The position numbers and the translations under genes were made by a program. Below are positions 36,401 to 43,772 of a stretch of DNA of 64,000 nucleotides, piece by piece. The stretch's first letter is position 1. Each line of letters starts with the position of its first letter. The stretch covers positions 62,001 to 126,000 of the forward strand of contig NZ_CP043875.1 in the NCBI RefSeq assembly GCF_032878975.1, written 5' to 3'. Below the pieces are notes generated by a model that saw only the letters and a list, made by a program, of their open reading frames with translations, made no database searches and was not told the DNA's origin. The DNA comes from Methanoplanus sp. FWC-SCC4. Lineage in GTDB: Archaea > Halobacteriota > Methanomicrobia > Methanomicrobiales > Methanomicrobiaceae.

Positions 36401-36780
36401 CCGGAAATTATCTTGATATATACAGGAAGTTTCTGGAAAATCCGTTCATGCAGGATGTCACTGAGACCTACTTTGAACTGCCCTTTTCGGTTTTAATCGG
36501 GGGATATACATTCAGCGGCTTTATTGACCGCCTTATTCGCAAAAATGACGGCTGGTATGTTATCGATTACAAGACTGGAAATAAGTCTGAGGATGATTCA
36601 CATGAAATCCAGATGGCTGTGTACAAAAAAGCCGCATCTGAGATTGTAAAAAGTGATGTACAGACCCTGCTTTATTATACACAGACCGGAGAGTTTGAAA
36701 CACCTGATTATGATTATGAAAAAACCCTTGATTCAATAAAATATGTCTGTGACAAAATTACCGGAGCAGAAATGGTATGA
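33403..36780 (+). CDS. AddA-like UvrD-type helicase-nuclease
   Basis: 1125 residues. Superfamily 1 helicase: Walker A TAGAGTGKTHVLVSRY (19-34), LALTFTDKAASEMKERAE, Walker B MVDEFQDTDPVQ near residue 376, then SLFIVGDPKQSIYLFRDAD, VALDINFRST, VMTVHASKGLEFPVVF-type motif (MTVHASKGLEFPVVFAPGL) and LFYVAATRARDHLIMSG. The C-terminal about 200 residues hold a PD-(D/E)xK nuclease with FSGFIDRLIRKNDG, VIDYKTGN and QMAVYKKA. The length and order match AddA. Its ATG follows the AddB-like stop directly, and its stop overlaps the glycosylase gene (ATGA), so all three are translated as one unit. Confidence 0.9.
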   Translation: MLTDRQKEALRDDVSLCVTAGAGTGKTHVLVSRYIHLIENSGCRPSDILALTFTDKAASEMKERAEKEIFLKEGKFWDQIKEEMMWANISTFHSFCSGVLREFSLEAGLDPGYVILGESDSEEIIAGALKRIFHENPPVAVGKNVSDALDAFGLFYLEKYLRILYIRRRYATEFFRELSENPRKVVSVWQDVLLEEKTRIAKEFKGSGPLFSAAKSLLGLADAYAGEGDKATKYLFDVRDSLRMLFEDDPESVCTGLYGVANTKGGSARMGKKEIFGDDKNLLISSYSALKEYASGLPSEILKGEIGPDLPVTKRTLKILSCLGVVFGYMTEIIEREKRKRGGIDFTDMINLTDSLFKNHPDLVSRHFKGRYKFIMVDEFQDTDPVQADIVGKLLSDAKRGCKSLFIVGDPKQSIYLFRDADVTQFRRSGDKITEEFGGITVALDINFRSTNEVLSFVNLLFSRLLVETKRPWDFSYEPISVSDKRKDDRGSVELIICQSAKRASERAVLEAESVAKRIKAAVTSDPLYVWHENPDDKSPLKCQAGYGDIAVLLERRKNLKYLEHALSLYDIPYRVHAGFGLYTRQEITDVRSVLSFLKNPADDISLYALLRSPWFGFSDARLFMISKGSGKNLYSKLKLSDDEDAKEAFLKLSKWVLFAGRNTPSEIYRHIINDSCIHAVYAGISEGEQMIANIEKLGGIIREREKAGFYSLDRLVNDLNTACESNEAEGEAEPETAGGDSVLIMTVHASKGLEFPVVFAPGLTDSAPPDNETILVDDRLGVGIKVPDFDTGDDFINSPPLSLQKYIKSQKLRAESKRLFYVAATRARDHLIMSGTLPKELPASAESCKTRMDWIMHYLFAGLNKIPEDGIYNAGDEGKPVNIRVISAESMSGVPRSHQGRILAKPDTALLDSCKKSPVEKTTPSVLPRGAFSATEIEAYVRSPERHRKLYIERRPEIGLLQYPDKPDGRVLGKINHEIFSGRTPEEVLLKYGAEPDDAGNYLDIYRKFLENPFMQDVTETYFELPFSVLIGGYTFSGFIDRLIRKNDGWYVIDYKTGNKSEDDSHEIQMAVYKKAASEIVKSDVQTLLYYTQTGEFETPDYDYEKTLDSIKYVCDKITGAEMV

Positions 36781-37613
36781 AGAACAGGTTTGAGCTTTGT
36801 GATATTCCCTTCAGCCTTGATGAAACACTCTCATGCGGGCAGGTTTTCCGGTGGAAGAAGGTAAATGACTTCTGGGAAGGAGTCTGCCATGGCAGATTCA
36901 TTAAAGTTTTGCAGAACAAAAAATTCCTTGAATATTCCGGCTGTGATGAGGAATTTTTGAAGTATTACTTTCAGCTCGACCTTGATCTTGATCTTGTACT
37001 TGACTCCGTATGCACGGATGAACATATTGAAAAAGCAATAAACGAGAGGTACGGTTTAAGGCTTGTAAGGCAGGAGCCCTGGGAATGCCTTTTGTCCTAC
37101 ATCTGTGCACAGAATGCAAATATTGGCTTTATAAGCAGAATGCTTGAGAACATGTCTGCGATGTGCGGTGAAAAAATCGGGACGGATGAGGGTTCATATT
37201 CGTACCCCTCAGCTGAGTCACTCTCACAAAAATGCGTGACTGATATCGGGTGTTGTTCCACCGGATACCGTGCACCATATATCTGTGAAACTTCGTTTGC
37301 CGTTATGTCTGATCCAAAATGGTCAAAGAGAATTCAAAATCTCGGATATCCTGATGCAAGGAAGGAGATTATGAAATACAAGGGTGTCGGGCCTAAAGTG
37401 GCAGACTGCATTCTTCTTTTTGCTTTTCAAAAATTTGAGTCCTTCCCGGTTGATGTGTGGATCAGGAGGATAATGAACGGGTTTTACGGTATTGGAAATC
37501 CGGAAAAACCGATGTCTTCGTCCGAATATGCGTCCATATCGTCTTTTGCAAGGGACCATTTTGGAGAATATGCAGGATATGCTCAGGAATATTTATTTGC
37601 AGGGCGTAAATAG
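36777..37613 (+). CDS. 8-oxoguanine DNA glycosylase (OGG1-type)
   Basis: 278 residues. N-terminal beta domain with LSCGQVFRWKK (19-28), then a helix-hairpin-helix glycosylase fold with KYKGVGPKVADCILL (active-site Lys207) and the activating Asp226 in FPVDVWIRR. This pair defines bifunctional glycosylases that excise oxidised guanine and cut the backbone by beta-elimination. The length is typical of OGG1-type rather than the shorter AGOG proteins. It overlaps the helicase gene by four bases, tying base repair to double-strand break processing in one operon. Confidence 0.92.
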   Translation: MKNRFELCDIPFSLDETLSCGQVFRWKKVNDFWEGVCHGRFIKVLQNKKFLEYSGCDEEFLKYYFQLDLDLDLVLDSVCTDEHIEKAINERYGLRLVRQEPWECLLSYICAQNANIGFISRMLENMSAMCGEKIGTDEGSYSYPSAESLSQKCVTDIGCCSTGYRAPYICETSFAVMSDPKWSKRIQNLGYPDARKEIMKYKGVGPKVADCILLFAFQKFESFPVDVWIRRIMNGFYGIGNPEKPMSSSEYASISSFARDHFGEYAGYAQEYLFAGRK

Positions 37614-37691
37614 GATTTTTTTGCATCCGCAGATATGAATAAATACTCGGCGGCTATAATACCCCGTATCTGTTTTGGGGGGAATGGAAGA

Positions 37692-38000
37692 ATGGCAACG
37701 GGGAAGACCGGTTTTATGGGATTTGAAAATCCCGTTTTATCAGGCATGGAGCTTACGGATATTCCGGGGGTTGGCAGAACAATTGCCGCAGATCTCAGGG
37801 AGGCAGGATATTCGTCTGTCAGTGATTTAAAGGGAGAGGTTCCCGAGGATATATTTTTCAAAATAAATTATCTGCATAGGGGAAATGTGCACCGCAGTTT
37901 TCTTTATGTCTTAAGGAGTGCGGTTTATTATGCAGACAATATTGAGAGCAGATGCCTTGATCCTGAACTTCTGCAATGGTGGAAATGGATGGACGGGTGA
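37692..38000 (+). CDS. Cdd1-like helix-hairpin-helix protein, copy 1
   Basis: 102 residues from ATG 37692, chosen because a G-rich ribosome-binding site (about 37676-37684) precedes it; ATG 37635 in frame would add 19 residues. The core MELTDIPGVGRTIAADLREAGY is a helix-hairpin-helix DNA-binding element, followed by SSVSDLKGEVPEDIFFKINY and a C-terminal LLQWWKWMDG. This pattern (IPGVG, LKG, RxxLYVLRCAVYFA-like, WWKWK) is the Cdd1/pathogenicity-locus family. The cellular role is not known. It lies about 80 bp after the glycosylase and is a paralogue of the gene at 38122. Confidence 0.75.
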   Translation: MATGKTGFMGFENPVLSGMELTDIPGVGRTIAADLREAGYSSVSDLKGEVPEDIFFKINYLHRGNVHRSFLYVLRSAVYYADNIESRCLDPELLQWWKWMDG

Positions 38001-38121
38001 TTAAAAGATGTTTTGTCTTTTTATCTGGTTTTAGTAAAAACTCTGTTTTTACTTTCACACTGCACGGACAGGGGTTATTATTCACAATTCCCAGATTAAA
38101 GTTTAAGTGTCTTTAATAATC

Positions 38122-38397
38122 ATGAAATCTGCAACAGATGAACTGATAAGGATTCCCGGTGTAGGAAATTCAATAGCGGGTGATCTGATAAATCTCGGAT
38201 TGTTTTCTGTTGAGGACCTCAAAGGGAAAAATCCTGAGGAGATGTATGCCAGGCTCTGTTTTTTAAAGGGGGGACGGGTTGACAGGTGCATGCTGTATGT
38301 ATTCCGGTGTGCCGTTTACTTTGCAGAAAATGAGGAGAGTATAGACGAAGGCAATTATGATCCAAGACTTTTGTGCTGGTGGAAGTGGAAGGATTAA
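38122..38397 (+). CDS. Cdd1-like helix-hairpin-helix protein, copy 2
   Basis: 91 residues from ATG 38122; GTG 38107 upstream in frame would add five residues. It contains IRIPGVGNSIAGDLINLGL, SVEDLKGKNPEEMYARLCF, the Cys-rich stretch RCMLYVFRCAVYFAE and WWKWKD. This copy is closer to the family consensus than copy 1: it retains the RxVLYVFRCAVYFA block and lacks the N-terminal extension. The two copies share the same domain order and about half their residues by eye, so they arose by tandem duplication. No ribosome-binding site is seen, suggesting a leaderless start. Confidence 0.8.
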   Translation: MKSATDELIRIPGVGNSIAGDLINLGLFSVEDLKGKNPEEMYARLCFLKGGRVDRCMLYVFRCAVYFAENEESIDEGNYDPRLLCWWKWKD

Positions 38398-38483
38398 GGA
38401 ATAGTGCAATGGCTGATTTTTTCCACCGGAAAGATATAAATTCAGATAAATGTCTATCTTAATTCCGTGAGGAGTGAAAAAAT

Positions 38484-38927
38484 TTGGATAAAATGAATGA
38501 TTTTATGGCAGCCGCAACTGATGAGGCAAAAAAAGGTTTTTTGGAAGGCGGTATTCCTATCGGTGCAGTGCTGGTAAGGGACGGGAGAATTATTGCAAGG
38601 GGGCACAATAAAAGGATTCAGGAAGATGATCCCGTTCTCCATGCCGAGATAGACTGCCTGAGAAATGCGGGAAGGATTGGCAGGTATTCCGATACCGTAT
38701 TATATTCAACGCTGATGCCCTGCTACCTTTGTGCAGGTGCTGTTGTCCAGTTCAATATCCCGAAAGTTGTTGCCGGAGAATCGGAGAACTTTGTGGGAGC
38801 CAGGGATTTTTTAATAAGCCAGGGTGTTTGTGTCATTGATATGGACCTGCCGGAATTAAAGGATATGATGAGGGAATACATAGAGAAAAATCCTGAGATC
38901 TGGTATGAGGATATCGGGACACTTTGA
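38484..38927 (+). CDS. Cytosine deaminase (Fcy1-like)
   Basis: 147 residues of the cytidine-deaminase fold. HAEIDCL holds the first zinc ligand and the catalytic Glu, LMPCYLCAGAVVQFNIPKVV holds the PCxxC zinc pair. The C terminus NPEIWYEDIGTL matches the end of yeast cytosine deaminase (a tail pattern W-F/Y-E-D-I-G), so cytosine is the most likely substrate. The start is TTG 38484 because GAGGAG (38469-38474) is well placed for it; ATG 38493 is the alternative. It stands alone. The nearest upstream neighbour is Cdd1-like copy 2, so pyrimidine salvage here is not an operon with other genes. Confidence 0.85.
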   Translation: MDKMNDFMAAATDEAKKGFLEGGIPIGAVLVRDGRIIARGHNKRIQEDDPVLHAEIDCLRNAGRIGRYSDTVLYSTLMPCYLCAGAVVQFNIPKVVAGESENFVGARDFLISQGVCVIDMDLPELKDMMREYIEKNPEIWYEDIGTL

Positions 38928-39080
38928 TGATTTCAGAATGTTAATCCCGTAATTTTGTTTAGAAAAGTTGCTGACAATAATATTTTTCAGCCGGCACTTT
39001 TGCAGGGAGTCCGGATATAAACATTTGTAAAACTGTTTTTTAAATCCTGAATTAGGGGTAAAAGAAAAAAAATATTATTT

Positions 39081-40307
39081 TTATGTTCCGATATCCCAGC
39101 TGTTCATGTATAATTTCTGCTCTTCTGTAAGGGCATCAATCGAAACATTGAGGGATTTTAATTTAAGGGATGCCACTGCGACATCGATCTCGTTTGGAAC
39201 GTCGTAGACTCCGCCGGAAAGGGCAGAACCTTCGTTTTTGATATATTCAGAGCAAAGAGCCTGAAGACCGAATGAAAGATCCATAACCTCTATCGGGTGT
39301 CCCATTCCCTTTGGCACTGCGAGGTTTACAAGCCTTCCTTCCGCAAGGACGTTGATCCTCTTTCCATTAATGATATATGTGTCAATACCGTCACGCTGCT
39401 CAAAACCTTCCTTGTGGCTCTCAAGCCATTCGATGTCGATCTCAACATTGAAGTGGCCTGCGTTTGAAAGTATTGCACCGTTTTTGAGGTTTTTGAACTG
39501 TTTTTCCCCGATGATTGAGGTGTTTCCGGTTGTTGTGACAAAGATGTCTCCGATTTTTGCGGCTTCGTCCATTGTCATTACGTGGTAACCGTCCATGTGT
39601 GCCTCAAGTGCCCTTCTTGGATCGATCTCGGTAACAATTACTTTTGCACCAAGGCCGTGTGCCATCTTTGCAAGACCGCGTCCGCAGTATCCGTAGCCTG
39701 CGACAACGAACCACTTTCCTCCGATAAGGGAGTTTGTGGTGATCATAACAGCTGAGAGTGCACTCTCGCCTGTGCCGTGAATATTGTCAAAGTGGCGTTT
39801 CATCGGAGTGTCGTTTACAGCCAGCACCGGAAACTCAAGTTTCCCTTCCGCTGCCATTGAGCGAAGACGGTGGATTCCTGTTGTGGTCTCCTCACATCCT
39901 CCGACGATTGAGTCAAGAAGGTCACGTCTTTCTGTGTGAAGGCGGTGGATTAAATCCATTCCGTCATCTATTGTGACTGTGGGGTTTACGTCAAGGACTT
40001 TGTCAATTGCCTCATAGTAGTCCTCGACAGAGCAGGCACGCTTTGCGTAACAATGAACGCCTGAAACATCGTTTAAAGCCTCTGCAACATCGTCCTGTGT
40101 TGAAAGCGGGTTGCAGCCTGTTATATATACTTCAGCGCCCCCTGCTGCAAGTGTTTCGACGAGGACTGCTGTTTTTGCCTCAACGTGAAGTGCCATTGCG
40201 ATTTTTGTGCCTGACAGAGGTTTGTCAGCCTCAAATCTTTTTCTGATTTCGCCAAGTACAGGCATGTACTGCCTTGCCCAGCTCATCTTGAGTGCGCCTG
40301 ATTTCAA
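39081..40307 (-). CDS. ahcY: S-adenosylhomocysteine hydrolase family protein
   Basis: 408 residues. The family hydrolyses S-adenosylhomocysteine; in methanogens the Methanocaldococcus enzyme has been shown to prefer S-inosylhomocysteine, so the substrate could differ. Motifs: NPLSTQDDVAEAL, VDDGMDLI-like TIDDGMDLIH, the NAD-binding WFVVAGYGYCGRGLAKMAHG, and the region TTTGNTSIIG. The start is TTG 40307, preceded by AGGTGAT at 40312-40318 (minus strand), which decides against the downstream ATG 40286. The gene is next to a divergent pair of small genes at 40407. Confidence 0.92.
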   Translation of the reverse strand: MKSGALKMSWARQYMPVLGEIRKRFEADKPLSGTKIAMALHVEAKTAVLVETLAAGGAEVYITGCNPLSTQDDVAEALNDVSGVHCYAKRACSVEDYYEAIDKVLDVNPTVTIDDGMDLIHRLHTERRDLLDSIVGGCEETTTGIHRLRSMAAEGKLEFPVLAVNDTPMKRHFDNIHGTGESALSAVMITTNSLIGGKWFVVAGYGYCGRGLAKMAHGLGAKVIVTEIDPRRALEAHMDGYHVMTMDEAAKIGDIFVTTTGNTSIIGEKQFKNLKNGAILSNAGHFNVEIDIEWLESHKEGFEQRDGIDTYIINGKRINVLAEGRLVNLAVPKGMGHPIEVMDLSFGLQALCSEYIKNEGSALSGGVYDVPNEIDVAVASLKLKSLNVSIDALTEEQKLYMNSWDIGT

Positions 40308-40406
40308 GATATCACCTAAATTAAAACTTCTAATTATATTGTATTCATAAGGTAATAGTTATTTACTGTGATAATACAAAATCTGAGGCAGGACTGGTGA
40401 ACTGCT

Positions 40407-40658
40407 TTGAATAACCTTTTTCCAATCGGACTTGGCCTTAAAGAAGAGCTTTGCCGTTATGGGGAGTTTGTGGGGGTCAATTCGTTTGTCGATCCTGATA
40501 CAGGCAAAATCTGGAGAAAGATGCCTGACGGGCGGCTGGATGAGATTACAAAGGATCCTGAAAAAGTGCTTCTGGCACTTGAACATTACGGGATGAATGT
40601 TGAAAAGCGGCGTGAGAGATGCAGGAAGGGCCGTGAGGAGTGGTTTGGGCAGAGATGA
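40407..40658 (+). CDS. Small conserved-looking protein of unknown function (83 residues)
   Basis: 83 residues, start TTG 40407 with GGTGA six bases upstream. It is charged, with a basic C terminus (KRRERCRKGREEWFGQR). No signal peptide, membrane helix or known motif. The stop overlaps the next gene (ATGA at 40655-40658), so the two small genes form a coupled pair. I do not recognise it. Confidence 0.6.
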   Translation: MNNLFPIGLGLKEELCRYGEFVGVNSFVDPDTGKIWRKMPDGRLDEITKDPEKVLLALEHYGMNVEKRRERCRKGREEWFGQR

Positions 40659-40912
40659 CCCTTAATCCGTTTCTTCTGGCAAAAATTTTTTCAGACGAAA
40701 AATTCCGGGAAATCGTAAAAGCCAGGTCTTTAAAAGTCTTCGGACAGGACTGTACAAAATCCCGGGTGCAGGAGATAATGAGGGAGACTGGATGCGAGAT
40801 AATATCCGGGTACAAAAAATCTGCCGGGGTGGATGAATTAAAGGATATAAAGGATTTTAGTATATTTGCATCCCGGTGGATTGAAAGCGAATACAGAAAA
40901 ATTCAGAAATAA
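40655..40912 (+). CDS. Small protein of unknown function (85 residues), coupled to the upstream small gene
   Basis: 85 residues from ATG 40655. GAGGAG (40635-40640) is 14 bases upstream and may serve with coupling. Helical, with charged surface (KIFSDEKFREIVKARSLKVF; ETGCEIISGYKKSAGVDEL). The two short genes share one transcript, divergent from ahcY. No family is recognised. Confidence 0.6.
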   Translation: MTLNPFLLAKIFSDEKFREIVKARSLKVFGQDCTKSRVQEIMRETGCEIISGYKKSAGVDELKDIKDFSIFASRWIESEYRKIQK

Positions 40913-40970
40913 CAATGTTTTGAAAAAATTACACTGTTTTGTACATTAATCTATAATTTTATCATTGCTG

Positions 40971-40992
40971 TCATAAACCCTGACGGTTATGA
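40971..40992. repeat. Hairpin upstream of hisF
   Basis: TCATAAACC (40971-40979) can pair with GGTTATGA (40985-40992) with one bulged A, loop CCTGAC. It lies 55-76 bp before the hisF ATG. Confidence 0.35.
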
Positions 40993-41030
40993 AAATGTCA
41001 TTGTCCAAAATTTATTAGTATGATATGCCT

Positions 41031-41048
41031 ATATGATACACATCATAT
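41031..41048. promoter_or_regulatory. Inverted repeat overlapping the hisF start
   Basis: ATATGAT-ACAC-ATCATAT is a 7-bp perfect inverted repeat that includes the ATG at 41047. Two more ATGAT/ATCAT copies lie just upstream (41018-41025). Such a position can block translation or RNA polymerase escape. It is AT-rich, so chance cannot be excluded. Confidence 0.4.
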
Positions 41049-41853
41049 GGCACTTACAAAAAGGATCATACCATGCCTTGACATAAAGGACGGAAGAGTT
41101 GTCAAAGGCACAAATTTCCTGGGGCTTCGTGATGCAGGAGACCCTGTTGAGCTTGCATCAAGATACAATGAACAGGGTGCGGATGAAGTTGTTTTTCTTG
41201 ATATCACAGCATCAAGGGAAAACCGCGGGGCACTTATTGACGTAATCGAGCGTGCTGCTGATGAACTGTTTTTGCCGCTCACAGTTGGTGGGGGAGTAAG
41301 TTCAATTAATGATATGCAGGCACTTTTACGTGCGGGTGCGGACAAGGTCTCGGTAAATACAAGCGGAATAAAAAATCCGGATCTAATAAGAGAGGGGGCG
41401 GAAAAATTCGGGAATCAGTGCATTGTATCAGCAGTTGATGTACGCAGAAACAATCAGTTAACAGACGGGGTGACTCCCGTTGAGATGTCTGACGGCAGCC
41501 GGTGCTGGTATGAGGTGGTAATATACGGAGGAACCCGTCCGACCGGAATCGACGCGGTAAAATGGGCAAAAGAGGTTGAAAGTCTTGGTGCGGGTGAGAT
41601 ACTCCTGACATCGATGGAGACTGACGGTGTAAAGCAGGGTTTTGATATACCGATAACATCAAAGATAGCGGCAGAGGTTAATGTGCCAGTCATTGCCTCA
41701 GGCGGTGTCGGAACCTTTGAGCACTTCTATGACGGTTTTGTTTACGGAAGGGCTGATGCATGTCTTGCAGCATCTGTTTTCCACTTTGGTGAGATGACGG
41801 TTCTGGATGTAAAAAAGTATCTGGCAGATAAGGGTGTGCCTGTAAGAATCTAA
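41047..41853 (+). CDS. hisF: Imidazole glycerol phosphate synthase, cyclase subunit
   Basis: 268 residues from ATG 41047 (the usual [17 protein letters not shown] start); ATG 41020 upstream would add nine unrelated residues. HisF closes the imidazole ring in histidine synthesis and releases AICAR, working with the glutaminase HisH. Catalytic Asp12 (CLDIKDGR) and Asp131 (SAVDVRRN) are present, as is the TVGGGVSS phosphate loop. The 135-155 loop is longer than in Thermotoga HisF ([19 protein letters not shown]), which is common in archaea. HisH is not next to it. Confidence 0.94.
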   Translation: MALTKRIIPCLDIKDGRVVKGTNFLGLRDAGDPVELASRYNEQGADEVVFLDITASRENRGALIDVIERAADELFLPLTVGGGVSSINDMQALLRAGADKVSVNTSGIKNPDLIREGAEKFGNQCIVSAVDVRRNNQLTDGVTPVEMSDGSRCWYEVVIYGGTRPTGIDAVKWAKEVESLGAGEILLTSMETDGVKQGFDIPITSKIAAEVNVPVIASGGVGTFEHFYDGFVYGRADACLAASVFHFGEMTVLDVKKYLADKGVPVRI

Positions 41854-41972
41854 ATTGGATAAAAAACGGGTATGTGCCTTTTTTAAAATATTATATTTTA
41901 TGCCGTTTCAATACAATTTTTTTAAATTGCATTCCGTCATCTGCTGATTTATTTTTAAAAATGTGATACTTT

Positions 41973-42908
41973 TTATGGAAAAACAAGTTCGATAAAGTTG
42001 TCTTTTTCCATTGCAATCTTGGCTATTGCAAGGTCCTGGATGCCGAGACCGGTTGAGTCAAATATTGTAATCTCTTCAGGACATTCTCTTCTCTTAGTGC
42101 CAAGGACATATTCCCCGAGTGTTCCTGCGATCATATCACGGCTGTACAGCCCTTTTTCAATTGGAACATTGATCTCGCCGGAGTGGATTGCCTGTTCGTA
42201 ATCATCGATAATCACTGTTGAACGCTTCAGCAGTTCAGGGTCCAGTTCTTCTTTCCCGGGGGCATCCGCACCTATTGCGTTTATGTGTGTTCCTTCCTGC
42301 ACCCATTCGCTTTTTACAACTGGTGTTCGTGACGGGGTTGTAGTGATTAAAATATCACAGTCGCAGGCTTTTTCCATTGATGCGGTCTGGCAGTCAAAGC
42401 GGCTGAACATCCGGCAGAAGTCTTCTGCATGGCTTTCGTTTCTGCTCCATACTTTTATGTTTTCAATATTCTTCTCCTCTGCAATCGCCTCAACCTGTGT
42501 TTGTGCCTGTCTCCCGCTTCCGATAAGGCCGAGGGTGACTGATTTCTTAAAGGAGAGATATTTGGATGCGACCGCACCTGCAGCGGCGGTTCTTAAGTCA
42601 GTAAGTTTTGTTGCATTTAATATTGCCATCGGAATCCCGGTTTCCACATCAAGTATGGTGGTCAGGGCCATAACGGTAGGAAGGCCGATTTTCGGGTTTT
42701 CAGGATGTACGTTTACAATCTTTACGCCTGCTATGTCAAGAGACGGGATATATGCAGGCATAGTCCTGAAATCTCCCTTTTTGAAATCAACGTAAACTTT
42801 TGAAGGCATCTGGACGTTTCCCCGGCCGTGTTCGGCAAATGCCTCTTCAATTGTGGCGTTTAATTCTTTTAGATCGATTCCTGACTCCGGATTCGGGTAA
42901 TATTTCAT
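41973..42908 (-). CDS. ala: Archaeal alanine dehydrogenase / ornithine cyclodeaminase family
   Basis: 311 residues of the mu-crystallin/ornithine cyclodeaminase family. VTLGLIGSGRQAQTQVEAIA is the nucleotide-binding motif, ATKLTDLRTAAAGAVASKYLS holds the family Lys-Arg substrate site, and INAIGADAPGKEELDPELL is also typical. In methanogens and Archaeoglobus the characterised member is an NAD-dependent alanine dehydrogenase; an ornithine cyclodeaminase cannot be excluded. The start is ATG at 42906-42908. The gene is not in an operon with hisF, which converges with it. Confidence 0.85.
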   Translation of the reverse strand: MKYYPNPESGIDLKELNATIEEAFAEHGRGNVQMPSKVYVDFKKGDFRTMPAYIPSLDIAGVKIVNVHPENPKIGLPTVMALTTILDVETGIPMAILNATKLTDLRTAAAGAVASKYLSFKKSVTLGLIGSGRQAQTQVEAIAEEKNIENIKVWSRNESHAEDFCRMFSRFDCQTASMEKACDCDILITTTPSRTPVVKSEWVQEGTHINAIGADAPGKEELDPELLKRSTVIIDDYEQAIHSGEINVPIEKGLYSRDMIAGTLGEYVLGTKRRECPEEITIFDSTGLGIQDLAIAKIAMEKDNFIELVFP

Positions 42909-42997
42909 AAACTGATAATCAACGATTCAGCAAAAAAATTTTTCCATCTAAATTTTATTGAGTACTATATTTACAGCCTGTCTGAAAACCTGGCAAA

Positions 42998-43007
42998 TTA
43001 TATAAAT
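42998..43007 (+). promoter_or_regulatory. TATA box of the lipoprotein gene
   Basis: TTATATAAAT lies 37-46 bp before ATG 43044. Transcription would start about 43025 to 43030, leaving a short leader that carries TGAGGA (43031-43036), a ribosome-binding site eight bases before the start. Confidence 0.5.
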
Positions 43008-43043
43008 AATATGTTATGCATTAGTGGTCGTGAGGACTTTAAA

Positions 43044-43550
43044 ATGAGGAAAAATATTCTGACTCTGTTAATATTAATTGCACTGGTTTTTGGTCTGGCA
43101 GTATTTTCAGGGTGTACTGAATCACCAAGTAAACCGATTGATTCAACGCCTTATGTGACACAGACTCCTGAAAAAACACCTGAGATTACACTTCCGCCAA
43201 CACCGACAGAGACAAAGTGGGTGGTTTTCCGTGAGGGTTCGGTTACCCTGAATGCACTTGGTGGGTACCAGAGTTACAGCCCCGGTGCTCATGGTGAGAG
43301 ATTTACTTCCCTGAAAGTCGAGATAAAGGCAAATTATCCCATAACAGTGATGTTTTTCAACGATGCCGAACTGAAAAACTTTGAAACAAAAATGTCAACA
43401 AATGCAGGGGAATATACGCCTCTTGCAAGGTACGATGATGTTAATTTCAAGGTAATAGAGCATTATTCAGATGATCCCCTGAATCTTGTAGTGTGGAATC
43501 CGGGTGACAAGCTGGTCACATCTGATGTAAATATCTGGTATGCATCGTGA
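43044..43550 (+). CDS. Lipoprotein with DUF-type beta domain
   Basis: 168 residues from ATG 43044; a longer frame from 43011 has no ribosome-binding site and would precede the hydrophobic signal. MRKNILTLLILIALVFGLAVF followed by SGC (Cys24) is a signal peptide with a lipobox, so the protein is probably anchored by a lipid outside the cell. A Pro/Thr-rich linker (about 25-57) leads to a beta-rich domain (60-168). I recognise no function. The stop is followed by a perfect hairpin. Confidence 0.75.
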   Translation: MRKNILTLLILIALVFGLAVFSGCTESPSKPIDSTPYVTQTPEKTPEITLPPTPTETKWVVFREGSVTLNALGGYQSYSPGAHGERFTSLKVEIKANYPITVMFFNDAELKNFETKMSTNAGEYTPLARYDDVNFKVIEHYSDDPLNLVVWNPGDKLVTSDVNIWYAS

Positions 43551-43566
43551 AGTGATGGATTATTTC

Positions 43567-43589
43567 TGTGATTTTTTATTTAAATCACA
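43567..43589 (+). terminator. Hairpin after the lipoprotein gene
   Basis: TGTGATTT and AAATCACA pair perfectly over eight bases with a 7-nt loop and lie 17 bp after the stop at 43550. Confidence 0.5.
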
Positions 43590-43772
43590 AATATTCCGTT
43601 CAGAAGAATTTTTGCTCTTTACCTGACCTCTGTCCTGTTGGCAGTATTTTGGTGTACATTTGTTTGTTTTCAGATGCAAAAATGAAATATTATTCACTTT
43701 CTAAATGTTTCAAAAATATTGATAACGCGGGGGGGTGAATGCAGTAGTCAGATTAGAGGAGGACAAAAAGGA

